Assembly: GCA_035048495.1 (NCBI GenBank)
Contig: CM068547.1
Coordinates: forward strand, 27,845,913-27,909,912
Source of the DNA: Euptelea pleiosperma
Lineage: Eukaryota; Streptophyta; Magnoliopsida; Ranunculales; Eupteleaceae
Direction of reading: 5' to 3'
DNA: 64,000 nucleotides
A model generated the notes under the pieces. That model saw only the letters and a program-made list of their open reading frames with translations, made no database searches and was not told the origin of the DNA. A program made the translations under genes and the position numbers. This document shows positions 47,546 to 59,500 of the stretch, piece after piece (positions within the stretch are counted from its first letter, which is position 1; each line of letters starts with the position of its first letter).

Positions 47546-50500
47546 TCACATGTCGGAGACGGACCAGAGATAAGCCTCTTTTTCTGTAGCTTGTTTCTCA
47601 TTCATCCTTTTGAAGTATTCCTTCTCATATCCTGCATCAAGACACGGAAAGCATAAACAAATGAACTTCGCTTCATAGCAATGGATTTTATTCCACTATT
47701 GTATCTTTATCTGCGCTATTCTCCTAGTTATTTTCTCTCTCTATAAGGAATTGCTAGTAAAAACATGAGGTTTATAGTAATGAAGATTCCACCAAGGAAC
47801 TGTAAAGAAATAACAATTCCTCCTCCACAAGTAAATGCAGCATTTTTAAATCAAACAATCTCCAATTAAACATCATGAGATTCAATCTGAATCTAAAAGA
47901 AAATGAGTGATGAATTGTTGATACCTAAGAAAGTAACGAATAAAGCGGCTACGATACTTAAATACGTTACAGTTACCTAGTTTTTCCAGAAGTCCTTAAC
48001 TACCCATGGTGAAGCCAAGCACATCTCCGGGCAATCATAGGTCTGGCAACCAAGATAGACGAGGCGTGAACCCAGCTTCACCCAGGAAGAGAATATTGCA
48101 ATGACGGCACCACCTCCAACAATATCTCCCTCGTCCCAGAAAATCAGGAACACACAAGAAAACCCGCCGTGGCTCCTGCCTCAAAGCAAGTTGAACACAT
48201 CAGACAGAGGGGGTTGACTCCCAGACCGACACATGATTAAAATCACACACCTTAAAAGATAACCTCTTATCTTGATGAATAAACCTCATACTGCGGAAGT
48301 TGAACTCCCAGACATAAGGTGAAAGTTGACAAGAAACGATGCTGACCCTGACGCAACAGCCTCTCTTCATCCTACCTATAAAAGGAAGGATAAGGAGTCA
48401 CGAACTCTCCCGCACTCTCTAGATAAATGCATCAAACGTCATCCATTGGTTTAGGTGATGACCTGGACCTACTCCTGTACCTAGACTCACCAATCCTAGC
48501 TCTAGAGTACCCAAATCCATAAATCCATAAATCCATTACACACCACATCAAATATCATACCATCACAGTGTATATTTTGCATCCTAATCATGCATCCACG
48601 TTCCAAACACCCAAATCCGTAAACACCTGTGAACAACGACGACTCCACTGGGGAGAGAGTTCACTTGATCTACATCATTATAGTCTGGAAGACGCTGCCA
48701 TGCTATGAGCAGAATGGAGAGAGAACTGTCTCCTCTTTTATGAAACAGCCATACATGTCAGTATCCTGCAGCTGGATTAGTCAGCAGGAGAACTCCAAAG
48801 CACTCAATATTGTGTAAGTAATTCTTCCACATCTACAAATATATGGTGTGAAGGCGAGCAATGAAGCGACTAACATGTAAATATGTCTGCATATACATAG
48901 CAGAAGGCGCAAGTGAGATTTCCCATTGCACCTACATATGTTCAGTATAGAATAACAAAGGTCAGAATAAACCCAGAATGATTCGTGCCTAACAAAAGCT
49001 AATGGGCAAGTTTAGTACAGCAATGGAAATAAGTTTAAGGGGTCATTGCCCCAATATGCAGACCAAATGACATTAAACTCTTTCAAAAAATACCCACAAT
49101 AAAGAAGAGATCAATGACAGAGAGAAAAGTGGCTAGAACGGTCCATCTAAGAAGTTCGCACTTTGAACACCAATGTAGATTCACCAAAATCACGACTTAC
49201 CCTACCTGTCAGTGCCTACGCCTCTATCCACTCCTGCTCAACCTCGTGAACCTAAACTTCTACAACCTCCAACTGTCCATAGACCCACCATTCACTATGT
49301 TTCTCTGTCGATCTCCTCCCTTGCAGCCATTTGGCCAGCCACGCCAGCATACATAGGCAGATCTTTCCAAGGCAACACATCAGCCATCCAACATTCAAGC
49401 CGAAGACTTGGTCTACTTCCATTAGTGTGTCTTCCCACCTTCTTAGCATGTCATGCATCAATACCGGAAGCCACGTTTTTTCTATTTCTTCCATCATTGA
49501 TGGCACATTGCTGACTAAAACATCAGCACATCAGCGGACGCACACAAGTGAGCACCATGGACAAGAGGACTGCGGTGGCGACAAACTCTCATGCAAGCCT
49601 CAGTGCAAATTCACCCACCCCTCTATTCATAGCTTCTGAAGCTACCGACCCAGATGACGCCACCACGCCTTCCTCGATAACCGTACAGCGATGAGGCGCC
49701 TCTAAAGTGACAAAGCGATGAGGCGCCTCTAAAGTGACAAAGCGCTGAGGCATAGGGTGCTCAGGCACTAGCTCAACAAACTCCCAAAATAACTCCAAAG
49801 TTCGGCCCCGTAAGTCCGTGGAACTTGAATTAGCAAAACACTCCTGAGATGTGAAGGGGGAAAAAAGTAAAAACTCAACTAGTCGAACCAAAATATATAT
49901 CAAATAAAATGGCTCAAAGCCATAGATGACGCTATACCATCCCCACAAGCTATTGGGAGTTGGGACTCCTTAGTCATATCCCATCTGTTGGGGTTGTACT
50001 CTACTGAAACCCAATTACCATTTGAAAAACCTATGAGAAATCCTAGAGTAGAGACGAACAACACTATGAGTTCACCTTCTTACAACTCCGCCTTCCGAAA
50101 CAAATTCACCGAGCTATTGGGGGCTTCAATCCAAATTCGAGGCTGATTTGCACCCTCAAGAACCAAACAATGGAGTGGAAAACAGCATACTCCACCCCAT
50201 CAAAATAGTATAGAAGGCATCCTTTCATAGGCTCAACTCCTTGCCACCTCATGAGACGAGATTCTTTGACAAAGGCACCTTGAGAAGAACTACTAGAGGA
50301 TGCCCTAACCGTAGTTGCAAGCGGACGAGAAACTGGAGCATACCCCATGAAATGCTCCCAGCACCACACCTGGGGCAAAGCAACGTTCATACAAGACCAC
50401 TTTAAAAACAGCATCAGACATTTGCATGTCACGCACCAATACATTTAGCTGAAATAATATAAAGTACCCAAGAAGATGGGGCAAGGGGAATATCCCGCCC

Positions 50501-53500
50501 CAAGGTATTCTAAGGCTGCCGTTTGGATAAGCTTAAAAACCGCAATAAGCCACCTTTTGTGGGTTTTAAGCACTTATCAAAAAAACAAGCTGTTCGAATG
50601 AAATGTGAAAAGCTCTTTTAAAAAGCTAAAGAAGCCCTTTTATCGTCAAAAGCAAAAGCCGTTTCTCAACAGCTTTTGCTTTTGCGGAAGCAATGTCACC
50701 AAAAATGAGTTTCCTATCGTGTCCTCGATATGTTTTCATAATACCAAAAGTACCCTTTCGAACAAAAGGGTGGAGATGGAACCCTAGTCGCAAAACGCAG
50801 CTGCCAAAAGAACGAATCCCTCACTCTCATCGCTATCTCTTCTGTTTCAATCATCTCTTCTCCCAGAAATCTCAGGTATGTATGGCTTATTTGCTTTATT
50901 CTGATTTGTTTTCTCTTGGTCTGCAATTTTTATTTTTTTTTGATAAGTAGTCGGTCTGCAATGATAGAGATGTAGAGATGTATTTCTGGTTTGTTTTCTC
51001 TTGATTTGCAATGATTGATGGATGAGATTCTCGTATGCTATTGAGAGAGAGAGAGAGAGAGAGACGGGAAGCAATAGTGAAACAGAGAAAACTCTGTAGG
51101 AGAGGAAGAAGATGTTGGCTCTTGCTCCAATAGCGAAACCTCTAGCAGGGAAGAAGAGAACCCTCAAACTCGTAAAAATAGGTATAAATAATGCTCTTAT
51201 GGCTTTCTTTCTTGTTTATTGTTGCACTTGGGTATTCTTTGATGACAACTTGCTCTTGGGTTTCTATTATTTTAGCACTTTTTCTATAAAATGGTTGCTG
51301 GGTTTTTGTATACTACTACTCTGTGATGATGTATTGTTGGTTGGTGTTTATTTCTGTAAATCACAGAAATACTGGTTTTGGGTTTGCTTTTTTTCATTCA
51401 GGTTTTTCTCATATGGGTTTTAGTTTATTTTGTATATGTTGTTGGGTTTTTCTCATCTGGGTTTCTACTTTCTTGGCTTTTTAATCTCATCTGATTGTTT
51501 ATTTCCTCTGGTACACTTCCTGACTAATTTTTTGACATTGAGTTGCTCTTTTTCCTCTTTTTTTTTTATTCTTTTCGACATGTTGGTTTGCTCTGTTCAT
51601 TTATTCTTTAATGAGAATACTGTGTAATCTGTGATAGCATATTTTGTTGAGAAATACTGGTATCAGGTTTGTTTTTCGGGCATAATTTTCCATTTGGTTA
51701 TCAGGTTTCCCTTTTCTTCCCTTTGCTATTTGTTGACTGAATCCAAATGCTTGAAGAGAGGAGTGAAGGATGTTGTTAAGAGCATTCGGTGTGGTAACAA
51801 AGGGTAAGTTTTCTCATCATTCCTTGAAAAGATTCTTCTTTCTATTCCACTTCTCTCTCCTTATAGAAGCTTGTGTTATATGCAAAGGAACAAAATTGAA
51901 ATTTGCAGCTGATTATAAGTGGAAAGATGAGCAAGATTGGAATTTGTTGATGATAAGTGGAAAGATTGGGATTTATAGATGACTATAGATGAAATTTTTC
52001 TATAGCTTTATTGTAATTAGTAGTCAATACTACCAGAAGATTTAAATTTGCAGGGGATGGAGTTTTAAACTGATTGATGTTTTCCAAAGTTAAGAAATGA
52101 TCTAGGATGGTTTGAAACTGTCTTTAGTACGCGACCATGTTATAAACTAGTTTAATCCAGATGTTAATCAAGTAGTACCATCATGTGATTCCCAGGTTTC
52201 TTAACTGTTAATAGTTTTGTTCATATCCGTTTATAATTTTAGATAGATGGATGCTTCAGATAATCCTTCTTATCTTCATCATCCTTACCAAGGCATGTCA
52301 ATGGCCTATTTTAACACCTTTTGATGGAATTACTCGTTTCCATTCTGGCTATATGTTATTTGAAAACTACGTAAAGTGACTCAGGACTTATATACCTGGA
52401 TATTGAAGTTGGTAAAGGTGAGTACCCAAAGGATGGTCAACAGGTTTTTTCTTTCATTGTCTTTGAAACTACTATTTCCATTCCTGAAAGAAATTTGAAG
52501 TTTCATTGTCTTTCTTGTTCAAACGGCACTCCTGTAAAATATGCTTAAAAAGTGATATCTATATTCCCACCAAAGCCTAAAATGTTAAGGACTAAGGGTG
52601 TCCATAGCTCCTAAGTCCTAACCCTTTCTTCAAGTTGGCAAGTGTTGGTCTTTCCATTATAATACCAGATATTACAAAACAATAAAAATAAAAAGAAGAT
52701 TAAAAAAGCAACTTCCTAAATAATATCAATGATCCGTGCTCTATGAAAAAAAATTATCCATTGGAAAAAAATAACCTCCTGAATCAAGGTTCTTTTGATG
52801 GCAAGTGTGTTTTCACTATGTTGGCTACAATGAATCAGGACGTTGAATTAATAGCTCCTACTTACAGGGTTCTCCAACCAAGATCTAATTGGGCACCAAA
52901 GCATTGGTTCCAGGTGAAAACTTTAGTACTAAAGTGAAATCATTCTTATGTGTTTTCTGTAAGATTATAAACAATGGCTAAAACCACAAACCTTAGTGTG
53001 TTTTCTCTGACTAGACAATTTTTTTAAGTCTATCCTTATTGAAAATTTGTTGTGGGGAAAGATGGTCGGAGTTATATCCATTTTAATTCGAAACATTCAC
53101 ATTATTTTGATTCCTCTAGCCGGTATCATTACTAGCTATGTTGATGGCAGAATATCTTGTATTTTACAGGTGGGGCCATTGACCTTTTTCAGTTCGAAAC
53201 AATTTGAGGTGTTTGATGTGGAACTACTTAGCCTGCAAAACTGTCAAAGGAGGACAATAGCCTGCAAAACTGTTCATACGCTAGTGTTAGACAAGCTCAT
53301 TAGTTTGTGGATTTGTCCAAAACATTTGAGATTTGGAGGGATTTTAATGTAGAGATTAGCTCCAAACCGTTTGCATCACCTCACATAAAATTTGGGAAGT
53401 AAATTCATATTGTTTCTTTGCACACCACAAGCCTGATTTTTTGTGGCCAGAGTTTAAGCAGCTGCTTGGGACCACAGGGCTGGCATGCATGAGAGTCTAA

Positions 53501-56500
53501 ACAAATACTTGATGGATCCAACCTGCTAGGAGATCTTGTAGCCGAAAACGAAACTGGTTGGATGACCGAACCATTGGTTTGATTTTTAAATGTTGGAGTG
53601 ATTCATCTGTTCTTTGGTTGGGCCAATCGATTGGACAATTTGAATCAATGTCAAATGACCGATATGATTCCATTGTTGTATCCCATGATTCCCTTTCAGA
53701 GTTTTCTCGAGCTGGATTGGTTATTGATTAGTTGATCATTAAATACATCCTTTCTCTAGTTGTCCAAATTTTTGGTGGAGATTCGTCAAAACCCCACACA
53801 GATTTGAACCGTTTAAGAAAATTAAGTGACCAAATCAGGTTGACAAATGACCTTATGGATGTTTGGTCCATCCCTACGTGGATCTAAAGATCAAAAACGA
53901 ATTTGATCCACCTCTTTGTAGACCTAAACTCCAAAAATCAGCTTGATCAGCTTTTTGTGCATTAAGGGGTAAAATAGGTATTATCCACTAAAAAACACTT
54001 TTTTACCAAACACCATAAAATGGCTTTTTAAAAAAGAAGCCCTTCTTTTATGATTTACCAAATGGCCAAAACAGCTTAACTTAAGCACTTTCATATAAGT
54101 GCTACTAGATGAGCACTTAAGATAAGCAATAAGCTTACCCAAACGCAGCGCAATAGCAATAGAAAAAAGAGCTACTCTGAACCTCATCCCACACGTTTGC
54201 TTGAAGCACGTACCTGGAAAACCAGCCGGAAAGCATTGCTTCTAGACAGTAACTTGAAGTACGATCTGGGCTTAGGTGAAAACTGTTGAAGGACCTCTAT
54301 GTTATTATATATTGTTTAGTGTCTTTATGTTTTTATTTTCTCACTTATGTAAGGACACGCACACTTATTAATATAAATAAGATTTATTGGTGTGTATGTA
54401 GGGTTAACACACATAACCCATCACCACCACCACCACCACCACACACACACACACAAAGAAATACTACACCCATCTTTCAAAAACCAAAATGTTCGACTCC
54501 CTCATATTCCACTTCAGACCAGTGCTCTTCTTGAATTACCTCTAGAATTTCACAAGTCTGCAGGTCTTCACGAGAAAACTCAAAATCGCTCGTTCTTATC
54601 ACCCATTAAGGATGACACGGTTTCTCCCACACAACAACAAAAGTATGCAACACAGGACCAACGAACAAATAGACTAGATAGACCAAGAGCATGTTTACTT
54701 TCAAGTACGAGGAAATATGCATAGATTCAAAAACTCCTAGCCACCTTAAAGTCTAAACAATTTCCAAATCATAACACTCACTAAATCACCTAGCCAATTG
54801 AGCAAAGGCTTTCTCAGAAGCATCCGGAAGGAAAGAAATCACCCCTCTCAAGGGAAAAACTATAGTAGATGAAGGATTTAGAAAACCAGGAGGTGGTACA
54901 CCTTGGGGAGTGCAAAACTCCCACCTATGAGAATATTCGGGGACCAAATGGCTACTCACGAGCTGCTAACGCCAACCATGTTGGTTTAAAGGTAAAGATA
55001 AAAAAGAATAAAATGAGAGAAAGAGTTGCATCAATAATAGATAGAAAGGGTTTCCAAAAGATAATGAAGGAGAGGTTATGTAACAACCCAGATTGTTCTA
55101 GAAGATAATGAAGGAGAAATTATGTAATAACCCGGATTGCTCGACCTGGATTGGTGTGGACCTTAGTGTAGGCTCATAATGATCTCCTGTTTGAGGCCCA
55201 TTAAGGTTATGGGCCGGATTTTTCTAAGATAGATTAAAATATTTTTAGGCCAACCATTAATAATGGAGATGCCATATTTTAACATTCATGAGTTTTCACT
55301 CACTTGATTACTTGTCTAATAATAATTTTACTTATGTGGCCTCTCCATTATCAATATGGCCTAAAAAGTTTTCACTCACTTGATTACTTGATCGCCTCCA
55401 AGAATATCTCCCTTGTCCTAGAAAATTAGGAACGCACAACGCGCAAGAAAACCCTAATAAGCAATGTTCTCGCCTCAAAGCATGTGGAACACATTAGAGA
55501 GAGAGGGAACTGACTCCTAGGCCCTGACACATGATTAAAATCACGTAACTTAAAAGATAACCTCGTATCTTGATGACTAAACCTTGTACTATGGACAGTA
55601 AACTCCTGACACAAAGTGAAAGCTAACAAAAAACGATGGTGACCCTGACAAAACTGCCTCTCTTCATCCCACCTATAAAAGAAAGGATAAGGTGCACAAG
55701 CTAAACCCGGTCTTCTCACCTTCTCCCTGCTCTAGATCATAGATGAAGGCATTGAACGACCAATGGTCTCTCTCGTCACGCTAAACCCGGTCTTCTCCCC
55801 TTCTCCCCGCTCTAGATCACAGATGAAGTCATTGAGCGACCATCCATTGGTTTAGGCAATGACCCAGACTTTCTCCCTATACCAAGCTATGATACCCGGA
55901 TACTTCAAAATGGGTGCCGTATCCGTGTCGGATACTTCCATTTTAAGTTTTAATGTCGTATCCGGGTAACATAGGGTACCAAGACTAACCAATCCTACTA
56001 CTAGAGTACCGACACCCATAAGTCCATTACACACCATGTCAAATATCGTACCATCACATGGTGTGGATTTTGCATCCTAATCATGCGTCCACGTTCCAAA
56101 CACCCCAGATCCATAAACACACATAAACAAGAATAGAACTATCAACACATCTGACAAAAAACATAAGAAGAATGTTAAAAAAAATATCAGAGTACTGTTT
56201 CATGATTGATAATGGTTTAAAGTCAAAAAATCTTAAGCACCCATTGGGGAGACAATAAGAACTGTCTACCAACAGTGTAGTAACTGTGTAGTTACACTTC
56301 ACACATATGCTGTACATGCAATAGGCAGTTGCACCACTGCCTATTGCAGTGGTCCCATGACTCCCACCTACGAATGCCAAAAGTTCAGCCAATCTGGTAA
56401 TTATAGGTTTATAAACATTCTTATTGCAGAATTTTTCCTGGACCTCTTGCTGTATTTTCTTATCACCATCCAAAAGAATTAGACAATTGGATCGTCCAGA

Positions 56501-59500
56501 TTGAGGACAATGTGCAGAAGATGTAAAGTAGGGAACAAGGGGTAGTAATAATATAACCTGCTGGTCCTACATAAAAGCTCGGTTAGATGTACTTTACTGA
56601 TCCCTGTATAGCATTCGATCAACTGGAGGTAATAAACAGTGCAAATACGAATATAAACACAAACATATACAAGACCTAAGCTACCATTAATCTCATATAG
56701 TTATGTCACAGACTTGCAATTGAAAATTAAAAGGGAAAAAATTGTAGAAAAAAACTGTAATAATGAGGAAGAAAGATGGAAGCCAGAAGAATAAACAGGA
56801 GCTGCCATAGTGCATGCTGACCATCAGAGGTTGGAGTGCCACGAGAATCTGCACCGCATAACTTGGCTGCACAGTGTTCCCATGTTGCTGACACCACAAG
56901 AACACCCAGCCATGGCCAAGATATGCAGCGGATTCCCGCGGTACACCAACCTTGGCAAGCCTCAAGGGCAACATACAATTCACCATAAAACAAAATCATA
57001 ATCTGAACTGGAGATGGGAGGAAAACAAACCACTGCTACGGTCAACCCCATCCCAATGTCGCCCTGGTCTTATACCATAGCGGTTTGGCGTAGCATCTAT
57101 TCCTCTTTTTATCCAACTGTGACTAGGAATGTCCTGAGGAATCAGGAACCCAGATTCCTTCATCTTCTCATTATCGCCCAAATCTTCCAAATCCAGCTCA
57201 GAATGTTTCCGCTGCAAAAACAATTCAGATAATGAGTACCAATTAACACTCAATCAGTTGCACCTCATACAAAAGCAAGTTTGTTACCTTGACCAAGTGT
57301 GCCATTGGATCCCCCCATCTAACTCTCTCCTTCAGCATTTTGTCAAGTTCCGGGTCATCTCTACAAAGTCCATTTACAAGATCAATATAAACACAAGAAA
57401 GTAACCAAAAACATATGGAATAAAAAATGATCAGCTATGCTCAACCTAGAGTCTTGAAGGAACACAATCCAGCTTACTAATGCATTGAACAGGAAGGAAC
57501 TCAAAACCAAAGATTTCTAAAACCAAGCACACACAAATTTTACAACTTTGGATCCTTAAGAACTTCATCAATAGTAAAAACGTGATCACAACAGAAAAGA
57601 ATATGAAACGTAATCCATCAAAGGGAAAGTGTTATCTTGTCTATGAAGAAGATAAAAGTTTTGGGCACTTCACAGCGCAATGTAACATGTCAATTACAGT
57701 AGCAAGAAAAACATCCAGGTTCGGTTACACTCCATCATTGGTTTCTTCACTATGCACCTTTGTGAGTATCCTTACTCCAGACTGACTTCTGCTTCTTTGT
57801 AATACTACTATGACCCAATCTCTAAGACAGGACAGGATTGAAAACAGATGAGTCCAAAACAAATCACCTGCATATCACTTATTATAAAACACACGCAGAG
57901 GCCTCCAAGCACAATTAACTACAAGGGCGAGTTCGTGAGTTCCTACGACATGTGAGGGTCTCTGCCTAAACACTTCTGACGCAGGACAACGGCTCGACCT
58001 GCGATTTTTGTGGGAAAATGGGAGGGGGTGGTAGATAGAGGGAGAGACGAAAAAAGAGAGAAATGGAGATAGAAGGATCAATGATGGGAATCACTCCCTT
58101 GGCCTCACGCGAAACCCGTAAAGGGAAAAATCAATCACAAAGCATGTAAATCTTCTCTAAAAGATTCATTCATAATTCATTAAATGGATCTCTAAAATCA
58201 AATGATTACATCCTATTTATAAAACTCTCCAATTGGACTTTCTTAATTTTAGTCCAACTAATTTTCTCTAATTCTAATGAACGAAAATAAGAAACTTCTA
58301 ATATTGCAATCAATCATTAAAGTCTAATTGGAAACAAAATCTAACTTTAATTGGAAAAATCCTGATTAAACTAAAAATAAATAAAGCAAATCTTCATGGG
58401 GCCCACTTGTTTGACCTAGCACTGATTCGGTGTGGCGGCGGACCATCGTGGTTGAATGCTCCCGCATCACTCTTCCACATTAATACCATAAAAATATCTA
58501 TGTTGGAATCACACATTCACTTGTGGTAATAGGTAAAGTCTTCCACGACTACAAGAAGAAATCAATTGTTGCCCTAGGCAAAATCATTCACCTTCATATT
58601 CACAGCCCTCCATGGACAATCAAATGAGGTGGCAGACAGAATCTTTCCAATCCCTCTCCTAACCATACAAAAATAATATTCCTTTCTAGAAAATAATTGT
58701 CAATGAGCAATCATGGATGCAATAAGGAGAATGAGTCCGAAGCGGTCTATTATTCACCAAAACCCCACGTTTTTGGGTCAAAAGTCAAGACAACCCCATA
58801 AATGAAGACAAAAAGCTCCCCTCACTATTGAGAAGTTCAAATCATGCAGGAAAAGATTCATGCAGCCGATGGGACTTGGGATAAGGCTTATAATGATGAC
58901 TTCTCCTTTCCAACAAATGTTGGTTAACAATGGAAAATATCCCCTTCATATGCCTTATTAAAATAGTGCTTCCTCAAATGCAAATCCCATATGTTCTCAA
59001 GTTTATTCGAAGTATCACAATGTACCATAGCTTTTAACAAACTTTCCTTTTTTGGTCAACGGCCCAGGACCACGTCAAATCTCTCATATTTATTTGGACA
59101 ATGATGTCATAGACCCGATGGTAAGCAAACATAATACCACTGGAATGTAAAGCACTGATAGTGGGATTGATGACATAATACACCATTTTATGACATCATT
59201 ATTATCATATCTAACAGCTGGCATTGACTTCGCGTTATTTTAACTTACAACCAGGGCTATGTAAGGACTTTAAGTGGGTGGATAATTTTCCAGTGATCAG
59301 TTTATATGAAAATGTATTTACACCAATATTTAAGTATATTACATCTAAATCAAAGAATCACAGTTCAGCCATGGTTCTGACTACATAGATTCACCTGGTT
59401 CGGGCGAATGGTTTTTCCTTCTCAAGCTCTAACTCATGCTCCCTAGCTTCAACTTCCCGCTTCTGAACCAAGCCCTTACCCCATTCCAACTTCTTTTCCT

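Larger units (their letters stand above)
47632..57030. other. Last intron of BUD13, 9.4 kb
   Basis: It separates the last 28 codons from the rest of BUD13. Contents: two related LTR-like blocks in the same orientation (48090-48650, 55385-56135), the NHP2 pseudogene, a scar (50918-50962), MITEs and microsatellites. Open stretches at 56081-56473 and 56693-56986 (minus) match nothing I recognise. From about 52000 to 53860 I see no feature that I can name. Confidence 0.7.

Noticed and set aside
49114..50444. Overlapping open frames of 80-119 codons
   Set aside because: No domain or codon pattern supports a gene, and frames exist on both strands. The repeat at 49688 inflates one of them.
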